From Strigamia acuminata (taxonomy: Eukaryota; Arthropoda; Chilopoda; Geophilomorpha; Linotaeniidae), in NCBI GenBank assembly GCA_949358305.1, contig OX442317.1, forward strand, positions 10,420,186 to 10,484,185: a stretch of 64,000 bases of DNA. The letters run 5' to 3'. The notes under the pieces were generated by a model. It did no database searches. It was not told the DNA's origin and saw nothing but the letters and a program-made list of their open reading frames with translations. Every line of letters starts with the position of its first letter. The first letter of the stretch is position 1. Of this stretch, positions 25,842 to 33,974 are shown piece after piece. Made by a program: the position numbers and the translations under genes.

Positions 25842-28800
25842 CTATTTCTTCGACGACGCCTGCGCTTGGCAGTTTTTTGCCAGGGCGATATTTAACTCGG
25901 CCATCATCTTCATCATAGTCTGTGTCTCGCTAGTGATTTTGGCCGTTTTTTCGCATTTGTCGGAATAATGGCCGTATTCCCCACAGCTGTAGCATTTAAT
26001 ATTGCTTTTGTCGCCCGTGGGTGTGAAACCCGGTTTTTTCGGGACGAATGCTGTTGGGAACCGTCTTTTGGGGCCCGGCGCCCCTTTCTCTTTGGCTGCG
26101 CGGGCGTGAGCTCTGAATTGGGTGATGGCTAGCGCTCGGTGCGCGTGATGAAGGTACGGACCTTGCTCGTCGCACCCCGTCGATAAGTTCTCGAGGTGTT
26201 CGTGCAGGTCTTCTTCATCGGTTGATTCTTCTATCGGCTCGACGACCGCCGCGGGAGGTGACGCTTCTTCCGCTTTTGCCGAGGTGGCTAAGTCAGTCGA
26301 GGTCACCTGCATCGCTGTAGTCGTCGGGGCTTTCTTCGGGGCAGCAATCGGGTTGCTTGGGAGCGTTATACCGGTTTTTGGTGTTAACGTCCGTCCCGAA
26401 GACGCCTCAGTGAGGCTCATTATGCCGCTGAGGTATTCGCTCGGTCTCATTAGTTTCTCGGAAGCTTTATGGCGTTCGGCGCTGGTTATTAGTCGCTTTT
26501 CGTGGGCTTCCGCCTCTTCGGGTGGCAGTGAGGCGTAGTACCTCTGTTCTATCTCCAGCGTATTGGTTAGGAGATAATTACTGACATCCCGATAGTTGCC
26601 AGTGCGGGGAGCGCGCATGTCTAGCAATATTCGTTGTGAATGTGCTGACAAGCCCCCGTAGAAAATCATCGTAAACCCGGCAGGGTTAATTTCGTACGGC
26701 GCTCGGGCGAAGAGTAATTTCGCTCGGGCGTCATAATCGGCGAGTGTTTCACCTGGGGCTTGGCGGAGGCCACGCAATTTATTGCTGATCTCGTCTGGCG
26801 TCTCGCCGTATCGAAGGTCGAAACGGACGAGAAAGTCGTCCCAGGTCGGATTTTTCAGTCCTTGGTACCACTCGCGGGCTGATCCGGTGGTTAACTCCAC
26901 TAGGCCGTGTGTAAGCATATCGGCGACGGTCGCCTTTGTAGCTTTCTTAATTCTCATGACTTCGTCGAGGAAGCGGTCTCCCGCTTTCCACGAACCGTCG
27001 AATCGCGTTTGTACGTAGTGTTGCCAGCGGATGTTGCCCGTGGCTTCGGCCGCTGGTTCGTTACGCACGCCATATTTGCGTTTGACCCTTTCACCGGCGC
27101 GGTTATGTTCATCTCCGGGGTGGCCCAAGTCGATTCCTTCCTTTCGGAAAGAGTTCAATAAGGCACGTCCCAGTTCAGCCATTGTATATTGTCGGCCGGC
27201 AGAGTCCTGGAAATTCCCCTCCTGTATGGAAGGGCGAGAGCTGTGCGAAGATCGGTTGGAGGCATTCGGTCGGTCCGAATGGTGCTGGTTGCTGCCGCGG
27301 CTCTCTCGGTGCGATCCGGATGACGGTCGACTTTGGTCGTCGTCGTCCGATGAATCAGAGGGGTCGGAGGGGTCGCCTTGCGGGCGGTCTCTTGGTCCCT
27401 TCGGGGGGACTTCTTCGCCATCCCGTGATTTCTTCGAGCCTCCGGAGGGCGGCGGCTCCTTTTCGTCGCTGCTCCCGTAAAAAGAATGCCATTTATTCTC
27501 TTCGCTTCCTGGGCGCTCGCGGTCCTTATTCGCGTTCTTTTTGTTAAGCAACGCGTCGATTGCGGCGCTTCTTTCGGATCGTTTCGAGGGGTTACGGTTT
27601 CTGGATTTTCTATCCGGTTGGTCGTCTTCCTGTGACTTCCTCTTTTTCGTTTCGGCGTTGGAACCACTGGTGGGCTCTTTGTCCGTTTCCGGATCCTCTT
27701 TTTTATTCCTCTCCGAAACGTCCGGCTCGTACTCTCTTTGGAATTTCTCTGTTTCCTTTTCCCAGTTTTCGGCTTCCCATCGTTTTTGCTCGTCAATTAT
27801 CGCTTTTTTCTTAGCTTGGTACTCGTCGGTCCATCTGTACCGCTCCCACTCTTCCTTTTCTCGAAGAAATTGCTCCTTTTCTCTCCTTGCTTTTTCGGCT
27901 TTCATTCTTTCATGGTACTGTTCTTCCCATTTTCGGTGTTGCAGTAGAGCTTCCTCTCGGAGTTTCTGCAGCTTTTCGGCCTTTCTCTGGGCCAGGAGAG
28001 CTCGAAATTGGTCTTCGTAGTCTTGAGCCTCTTTATGTCTTCCCTCGACGGTGGCGTCCCATTCTTGCCGTAATCTTTCTTCTTCTTCGCTCCAAAGTCC
28101 TCTCCTCTCAGCGCTTACTCTACGCTGACGATTTATCGTTTCCTGCCTCGATTCTTCTCGGGCTTTCTCCCGAGATTCGTGAAGGGCTTTGTGAGGGTCG
28201 GGCACGAAGTTACCTACGTCACTCGGCGTTTCTTGCGCTACAGGCGTCTCCGCCGCTGGTCTTGCGACTGGCGTCGGGGCCTGTGCTGCGCAAATCGCTT
28301 TAGTGAGTATAGTAATCGAGTCCCAAACTGACGTTCCCGGCGGAATATCGGTTACCGCCTTCAGTCGGGCTGCTTGTTGCGATAGATGAATTAAATGGGC
28401 CACTTCGGGGGAAACAGGGGCAGGTCTCGCCGAGGCGCTGGAGGCCATCGGGGTCCCGCTCGTGCTTCGTACCGGAGTTTCGTTTAGGGGGGCGGATTGG
28501 TGACTTTTTGTCGGTGATGGGTTGCTGTCGATTGTGGTTGTTCGCCTCGGAGTTTCCGTCTTCTCCTCGGCTACCAGTATCGGCACTCGTCCTGTTATTG
28601 TATCGCGAATTTCTTCTTGATTTTCTAGGACTTCCGTATCGGTATCTTCGACAGAGGGCATATCTGAGGAGAGCGGCTCTCGCTCGGGCTCGGTTAGGGC
28701 CTCGAGCGAAGCAGCTGCTTCCTCTTTCTGCGCCTTTGCTTTCCTCCGATTCGCTCGGGCTTTCGCCTTCGCGGATTGTTCGGGAACCGGGCCACCCGAC

Positions 28801-28886
28801 CTTAAGTTATAGTCGGAGGTCCGTTTTCCCTTTTCGAGCGTAGGTCGCTCGTTATCAGACGCGGATTGTTCATCTTGGTCTGACAT
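25842..28886 (-). CDS. gag: gag of element 3 with long coiled-coil N-terminus
   Basis: A 1014-codon frame starting 76 bases after the primer site. The first ~200 residues are disordered and Pro/Glu/Thr-rich. Residues about 240-390 are almost entirely Glu/Lys/Arg/Trp/Gln in heptad-like runs (coiled coil), followed by a Ser/Arg/Asp-rich low-complexity stretch. The capsid core is about 610-790 (RWQHYVQTRFDGSWKAGDRF ... WDDFLVRFDLRYGETPDEIS ... QAPGETLADYDARAK), matching the retrotransposon Gag fold. One CCHC knuckle, CYSCGEYGHYSDKC (about 963-976), sits near the end. The protein packages element RNA in cytoplasmic particles. It is about twice the usual gypsy Gag length because of the N-terminal extension. 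The related Gag at 56499 has the same layout. Confidence 0.93.
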   Translation of the reverse strand: MSDQDEQSASDNERPTLEKGKRTSDYNLRSGGPVPEQSAKAKARANRRKAKAQKEEAAASLEALTEPEREPLSSDMPSVEDTDTEVLENQEEIRDTITGRVPILVAEEKTETPRRTTTIDSNPSPTKSHQSAPLNETPVRSTSGTPMASSASARPAPVSPEVAHLIHLSQQAARLKAVTDIPPGTSVWDSITILTKAICAAQAPTPVARPAAETPVAQETPSDVGNFVPDPHKALHESREKAREESRQETINRQRRVSAERRGLWSEEEERLRQEWDATVEGRHKEAQDYEDQFRALLAQRKAEKLQKLREEALLQHRKWEEQYHERMKAEKARREKEQFLREKEEWERYRWTDEYQAKKKAIIDEQKRWEAENWEKETEKFQREYEPDVSERNKKEDPETDKEPTSGSNAETKKRKSQEDDQPDRKSRNRNPSKRSERSAAIDALLNKKNANKDRERPGSEENKWHSFYGSSDEKEPPPSGGSKKSRDGEEVPPKGPRDRPQGDPSDPSDSSDDDDQSRPSSGSHRESRGSNQHHSDRPNASNRSSHSSRPSIQEGNFQDSAGRQYTMAELGRALLNSFRKEGIDLGHPGDEHNRAGERVKRKYGVRNEPAAEATGNIRWQHYVQTRFDGSWKAGDRFLDEVMRIKKATKATVADMLTHGLVELTTGSAREWYQGLKNPTWDDFLVRFDLRYGETPDEISNKLRGLRQAPGETLADYDARAKLLFARAPYEINPAGFTMIFYGGLSAHSQRILLDMRAPRTGNYRDVSNYLLTNTLEIEQRYYASLPPEEAEAHEKRLITSAERHKASEKLMRPSEYLSGIMSLTEASSGRTLTPKTGITLPSNPIAAPKKAPTTTAMQVTSTDLATSAKAEEASPPAAVVEPIEESTDEEDLHEHLENLSTGCDEQGPYLHHAHRALAITQFRAHARAAKEKGAPGPKRRFPTAFVPKKPGFTPTGDKSNIKCYSCGEYGHYSDKCEKTAKITSETQTMMKMMAELNIALAKNCQAQASSKK
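25872..25878 (-). promoter_or_regulatory. -1 frameshift slippery heptamer of element 3
   Basis: The sense strand reads A AAA AAC, with AAA and AAC as gag-frame codons (gcA AAA AAC tgc). Slipping one base back enters the pol frame, which has no stop from here to 21736. The gag stop follows about ten codons later. Short hairpins are possible downstream (GTCGA ... TCGAC, or CGAAG ... CTTCG) but are weaker than at 59112-59147. Confidence 0.85.
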
Positions 28887-28962
28887 TTCTTTGAGTAAAT
28901 TCTTCGATTTGGGTTATTATATTAAATGAGAGATCACAAGTTCAGTTGAGATTTATTTCTAA

Positions 28963-28980
28963 ATCCCGGACGGGCCCCCA
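28963..28980 (-). promoter_or_regulatory. primer-binding site, tRNA-Pro
   Basis: The sense strand is TGGGGGCCCGTCCGGGAT, two bases inside the 5' LTR. It is the complement of a tRNA-Pro 3' end and resembles the tRNA-Pro site of gammaretroviruses. The identical 18-mer occurs at 56410-56427. Confidence 0.85.
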
Positions 28981-28982
28981 CG

Positions 28983-29800
28983 TGTCGCGTCCTACCTGGT
29001 GATAGGTTTAATGAGCTAACGTGTATTACTTTACCTGTGATTCTACTAAATATGTAAATTACCCAAATGAATACTAAGTATATGTAAATGAACAAACAGG
29101 TTTATTCAATAGGCGTAAGCCTTAAAATACACTCAGTATAAAACTAGAGTTGACTTGGTCAGAGTCGAACAAAGGATTTCTCAAGATGGCGTCGTCGGTT
29201 CCGCGTGGTCGGCGGAACAAAGGCGGCGTCTCGAGTTGTCGTAAATTCGTCACGGATTCGTCGTTCACGGACGCGGTGGAATGCTCTTTCGAGTCTTCTA
29301 TCCGTGCCTGTTGTCTAGGGGTTGGTTTTAGCGTCGCAAGGCTCCGTCCAGAAACGGGGAGTTTCTTACAGGGCACTCGGACACTTTAGTGGTGGAATAA
29401 CCGTGGGTCGGTTATTCGGTGTGAATTCACAAGGGTTATTTTCCTGCTTTCGCGGGAAATAAACGCACAGTGTAAATTCGTGAGAGTTACAGTTGCACTG
29501 GAATCAGCGGTCCTCGATCAATCCTAACTTTTGGTGGAGTTGGCCTGACGGTGAGGTAGTTGCTGTGTTCTTGGTGTCGTTTGTGTAAGTTCTGTTTTTA
29601 GGGCGCGAAACTCTACCTGATATAGGCCAGGGTGAGGGGCCTGGCTCGGCCAATGGGGGCCGTCCACGCATCACCTCACCCCCTCGGGGCACGCGCTTCC
29701 CAGGGGGGGAAGGCGGAGCCAGCGCGAGGGAACTGACCTTTCTTAGTGACTCATGCGGATGGCGTCCACTGGAGGGACGACCACCCGCGGGGTCACCACA
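28983..29800 (-). repeat. 5' LTR of element 3 (sense strand minus)
   Basis: 818 bp, the copy of 17015-17832 at a constant offset of 11968 with no length difference. It is expected to hold the promoter (TATATC box on the sense strand) that drives the genomic RNA. Confidence 0.95.
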
Positions 29801-30564
29801 CATTCCAGATCAACCTATGATTGACAAAACAAGTGCGACCACAAAGTTGCCCATTGTTTATGATGCGTCGTCACACGATGAGGGCAGTTTTTCCCTGAAT
29901 GACTGTTTGTCAGAGAGATCGAATACGTTGCCCAAACTAACTACCATGTGTTTTTAAAATTTTGAACTGGGAAATACGGAACAATTTTGGACATTTAGAA
30001 GGCATTTCACCGAATCCATCTTAAAGAAGAGGATAGGACGAACGTTGTTGAATTTCGAGGGACTTTCAACTATGTTGGTTGCAGCGGAAGCGGTGATAAA
30101 TTCGCAGCCATTAACTTATGTTTATGACGAACCAGCAGATCAATCACATTAAACACCAGCACATTTCCTCGTAAGAAAACGTTTGGTATTGGTGACACTT
30201 TCCGAGTGTCACCAATAAACCTGAAATTCAAGTAAAAATGTTACGAGTTTGGAGACAGCGCCAGATGATCGTTGCGCACTTTTGGAAGAAGTGGACACGC
30301 GAATATTTGATGGAGTACGCCAGCAACAAGAAAATTTGAGTAATAATATGTTTCTTGTTGGAGATTTTGCTTTAATATAAGATCAAAATCAACCGCGTCT
30401 TACATGGAAAATTGGACGAATTATTGATGTAAAGATTGGTAGAGACGGACTGAAACGATTATGTGAGTAACTGCTACCTAACCGAACAAAGCTGAGAAGA
30501 CCAATCCAACGTTTGTGCAATCTGGAAGTGGAGGTCGAACTCGAACGTCCCTAGGAGAGGGGAC
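29801..30564 (+). pseudogene. BEL/Pao pol fragment, right half
   Basis: This continues 16712-17014 in phase: TTKLPIVYDASSHDEGSFSL, then NDCLSERSNTLPKL, matches the BEL reverse transcriptase. Then about 2 kb of RT, RNase H and the integrase core is missing. The reading picks up again near 30035 with LNFEGLSTMLVAAEAVINSQ, then PLTYVYDEPA, and ends with LRRPIQRLCNLE, the C-terminal end of BEL integrase. Stops and frame changes are scattered. A purine-rich AGGAGAGGGGAC before 30565 is the likely polypurine tract. Confidence 0.8.
30187..30217. repeat. 13-bp perfect inverted repeat, 5-base spacer
   Basis: TATTGGTGACACT, TTCCG, then the exact reverse complement. It lies inside the integrase remains of the BEL relic, where the intact relative codes for VGRRHISLPG and has no such fold-back. 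Confidence 0.8.
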
Positions 30565-30772
30565 TGTTGAAACTGGCGTTTATAAAGGACGATTGGAAAG
30601 GGAGAATTGGAGGCGACGCCATGTATGGTTGCCTGGGATCACCCAGTATGTAAATGGGATGAGTCTATTGTTAAATATAGGTGGGGGAAAGTGTATTTAC
30701 ATATCCTGTTTAAATAAAATATTCACTGTCTCATGTAAACCAAAGTGTGTGTGTGCGCACTTCTCTTCAACA
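30565..30772 (+). repeat. 3' LTR of the BEL relic
   Basis: 208 bp from TGTTGAA to TTCAACA, a perfect 7-bp terminal inversion. It follows the purine tract and contains AATAAAATATTC (polyadenylation signal). It is homologous to the solo relic at 1127-1332. Confidence 0.65.
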
Positions 30773-30849
30773 TCTGTTTCAATCAGTTTAAATCTTGTCC
30801 CATCGATTATCCAAAGTAACTTTAACTATTTCCAAATACAAAATTAAGA

Positions 30850-31010
30850 ATTGCATCCGCAACAAATGCATTCATATTTGACAAATAATAATAATACTTT
30901 TTACAAAATGTATAATTATTTGCAATTTAATAGCAATCAAAAATGAATAACCAAGCATTCTCAAGTGCATTCTGAAACTCAATGTACAGTATTTTTGAAC
31001 CATATGGGGA
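30850..31010. mobile_element. MITE-like element, copy B
   Basis: It shares GCATTCATATTTGACAAAT and AATAGCA..CAAAAATG with copies at 14894-15129 and 43721-44010, and ends GTATTTTTGAACCATATGGGG. The left terminal repeat is not recognisable. Confidence 0.5.
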
Positions 31011-32134
31011 ATAAAGATCAGTTGTATTGAAAAAGTGACAATCCGTTTAAATTTACGAGAATAAAATAATACGGAGTATTATTTTTGGCTAAATTTACAC
31101 ATTTTGGCAGGTCTAATAGTTTATTCAATCTTTCTAGAAATATGAATATTATTTAAATACGTATACATTATTGATTGGGATTGGTGCATGACCTTGAACT
31201 GTAGGAAGTTCAACTGATGTTTGCACAACATCAATAAGGATTTTAGTATGTGATGTGTGTGGGAGATTTGATCTGTTTCTCAATACTGATTTTTATTTGC
31301 CTTCCTGTTCCTGGGTCCTGGGTCCTGCAAAATTTAAATTATATCTCGGTTCAACACATTATTATGATTGCGCATAGAAAGATGAAAGGTGTCAAACATT
31401 TGCCACCCTTTGCCCGTGCATTTGCAATTGCCTTAACAGAGTGCAAACAGGAGACGAGGAAAATGCTGAATTAGCAAAAAATTTAAATTCAAATGACTAG
31501 GCTTTTGCTGCCAAATCAAAAAATATGAATGTGGGAGGAAATGTTGAAGAAAAAAACAATGAATAAATTAGCATTTTAATTTAATTCCTGATATTGTAGT
31601 ATACCGAATAAAAAAGAAAATAGTTATAACATTAATTCCCAAATGTCCTTTTCCGTCGTTTCCGTCGTTTCTGCACTTTCGCTTTTAAGATTATGACAAC
31701 TCACTTCTGCAAAAGTTTGTTTTTTCTCAGCCCACTTGTGTCGAGGTCAGTTGTTGTTCTAACATCTTTATCAAACTATCTGACCTCAATTTTTTAATAT
31801 GGCTTTAAGAATTGTAAAGGTTCGAAAAATTCATGTGTAAATGTAAGCTTTACAGTTTTCGTAAGGTTGATATTAAATTGAATTAAAATTCGAAAATAAA
31901 CATTATATTTCCACACTTTCTAAATTTAAGTTGCTTGTAGACTTAGAAAGTTAATGTATGGGTTTATCACCAGCAAAAATATAAAACTAGAAGATTTTTA
32001 TTTGTTAAATATAGGGTTCATTCTAAAATTTTACTCCAACACTAAATTAGAATATCATTGTTGGAGTTAAATGAAACAAAAGGGTGAAATAAATTCCTAA
32101 TTTAACATTTTAATTTGGCTCTAGGATTTGTAAC
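31011..32134. other. AT-rich non-coding DNA, no gene seen
   Basis: A 74-codon frame (31250-31474) has a hydrophobic start but no recognisable domain or coding signature. I see no RNA gene. The stretch ends at the insertion site of the BEL element (target repeat ACCAT at 32135-32139). Confidence 0.5.
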
Positions 32135-32139
32135 ACCAT

Positions 32140-32617
32140 GTGAAAATCCCAGTTTTGTAAATGTTAAAAGTTCTCTTTTTGAAGTAAATTCAGTTGGTTC
32201 AGGTTTCGAAAATTTCTAAGTTCTTTTTCAGTGTGTGAATACAAATAAATTCTAACTGCTCAACAAGAGCAGTCCTGCTTGGGTAAAGTGAAAGTTTGTA
32301 CTGGTTTATTTTCGTTGAAAAACGATGTTAAATACATGAGATAATTAGTTCTTGGAAACAAGAACAAAACATACAAATATAATTAGTTCTCAGAAAATGA
32401 GAACAAAAAGTCAAAAAGGTCAAAAACTTTAAACAATAGAAAACGTCACCACATCTGGTGAAAATTTAGACACTTCTAGAATCACAACAAAAGACTCGGG
32501 TTTTCCCTTCAAAAAATTCGCAGAAGGCAATTAAAAACAGTTTACAGTAAAAACCCAAAATTTCCCAACACCAATTTAATATAAAATTAAAATACACTAA
32601 AACCCTAGTTTTTACAC
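32140..32617 (-). repeat. 3' LTR of element 4
   Basis: 478 bp, nearly identical to 38566-39043. On the sense strand it is preceded by an A and 13 C instead of a purine tract. Confidence 0.9.
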
Positions 32618-33965
32618 TGGGGGGGGGGGGGTCGCTAACATCTGCGACAATGTCCTCGTGCGCTTCCAAAAGGCACAATCTTTGTATGGGACGCCTCAAC
32701 TTCTTCCCTGTGGCGAGTCGGACCTCACAGGACCTTACTTTCCCATCCCGCCCAGGAAAAACAAGTGTTACCAATCCCATTGCCCACACTGACCTCGGTT
32801 GATTCTCGTCTTGTATCAACACGACGTCGTTAACCCTCAAATCCCTTTTGATGTTGTCGGTTCGAAATACCCTAAGCTCAATCAGGTATTCGTGGTTCCA
32901 GCGCCTCCAAATCTGTTTTAGCAAGCGCTCACGAAGTCTCCATCGCTTCAAGAGTTCAACCGCACCAGCATCCATCTGTTTGGGGTCATGTTGATGAGTT
33001 CCTGGGAGCGAAATGTGACGTCTTCCAACTAGGAAGTGAGACGGTGTCAGCGGCTCCTTTTCCTGAGCATCTGTATACACGTATGAAATTGGTCGTGAAT
33101 TTATCATCGCTTCTACCTCACACAAAGTGGTGGTCAACTCTTCGAATGTCAATACACGACGCCCCAAAATTTTCTTTAGTGACACCTTAACCGTCCTCAC
33201 CATCCTCTCCCAAAAACCTCCCCACCATGCTGCCCGCTCAACAATAAATTTCCATGTGATTTGACGTTGCGAAAGAAAATTACCAATCTTGGTTGATCTA
33301 ATGGCCCCCATCAAAACTCTTAATTCAGCATCGGCCCTCTTAAACGTTTTAGCGTTGTCCGAATATATTACCTCTGGTACGCAGCGACAAGCAAAAAATC
33401 TTTTCAATGCCATTACAAAATCATCTGTACTCATAGAAGATACTAACTCTAAATGAATGGCTCTTGTCACTGCGCACGTGATGAGAGCAATGTAACACTT
33501 ATTTCCCGCGCGTTGGTAAAGAGGGCCGGCGAAATCAATTCCTACTATTTGAAAAGGATCAGCTCTTCTGACCCGATCAACTGGCAATGGCGCTTCTATT
33601 TGTCGCATCAAACGTCCCTGGACCTTTCTGCAAATGAAACAATGGCGAATTATCTTCTTTATACACGATCTCGCTTTTGGAATCCAAAATCTCGTTCGTA
33701 TTTCTGCGAGAGTGTCGCCGAGACCGCCGTGAAAAACTCGTTGATGCGCGTCCAATATCAAAAGTTCAGTAATTCGCTGTCCTCCTGGCAACACCCATGG
33801 TCCCTTAGCTTCTCTTCGAACCTCGCCCCACTCGAGTCTGGTTCGCACATGCAGAAGGTGGTGGTCGTCAAATGCGCAGTCGATTTGGCTCAACACAGAA
33901 TCTGTCTCAACTCGTCGTCCCGCCTCAATTGATTTAATTTCACTCGAAAAATAAAATTGCTGCAC
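32466..33965 (-). pseudogene. integrase part of BEL pol, after an in-frame stop
   Basis: This is the same frame as the upstream gag-pol, separated from it by a single TGA. It codes for the end of the RNase H-integrase linker, then the zinc-finger region (HQRVFHGGLG ... HCFICRKV), the catalytic Asp of GIDFAGPLY, the Asp of YSDNAKTF and the Glu of WERMVRTVK, then the long BEL-type C-terminal domain (PLTPSHFLVGRRHISLPG; LKRWRLRERLLKQIWRRWNH; GKKLRRPIQRLC). The frame runs through the C13 tract and into the 3' LTR before it stops, so the last ~60 residues are LTR-coded. Without read-through of the TGA, no integrase would be made from this copy. Confidence 0.88.
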
Positions 33966-33974
33966 TGCACCAAT

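Larger units (their letters stand above)
17015..29800 (-). mobile_element. 12.8-kb Ty3/gypsy element with third ORF (element 3)
   Basis: This is a complete element on the minus strand. In sense order: 5' LTR (28983-29800), tRNA-Pro primer site, gag, pol in the -1 frame, a short 5' exon candidate, a third ORF of 940 codons, polypurine tract, 3' LTR (17015-17832). CATT (17011-17014 and 29801-29804) is a perfect 4-bp target duplication. The 818-bp LTRs look identical and have no length difference, gag and pol have no breaks, and all catalytic residues are present. The copy is therefore very young and probably still able to move. It is much richer in G+C than the surrounding DNA. A related element starts at 55342. 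Confidence 0.95.
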
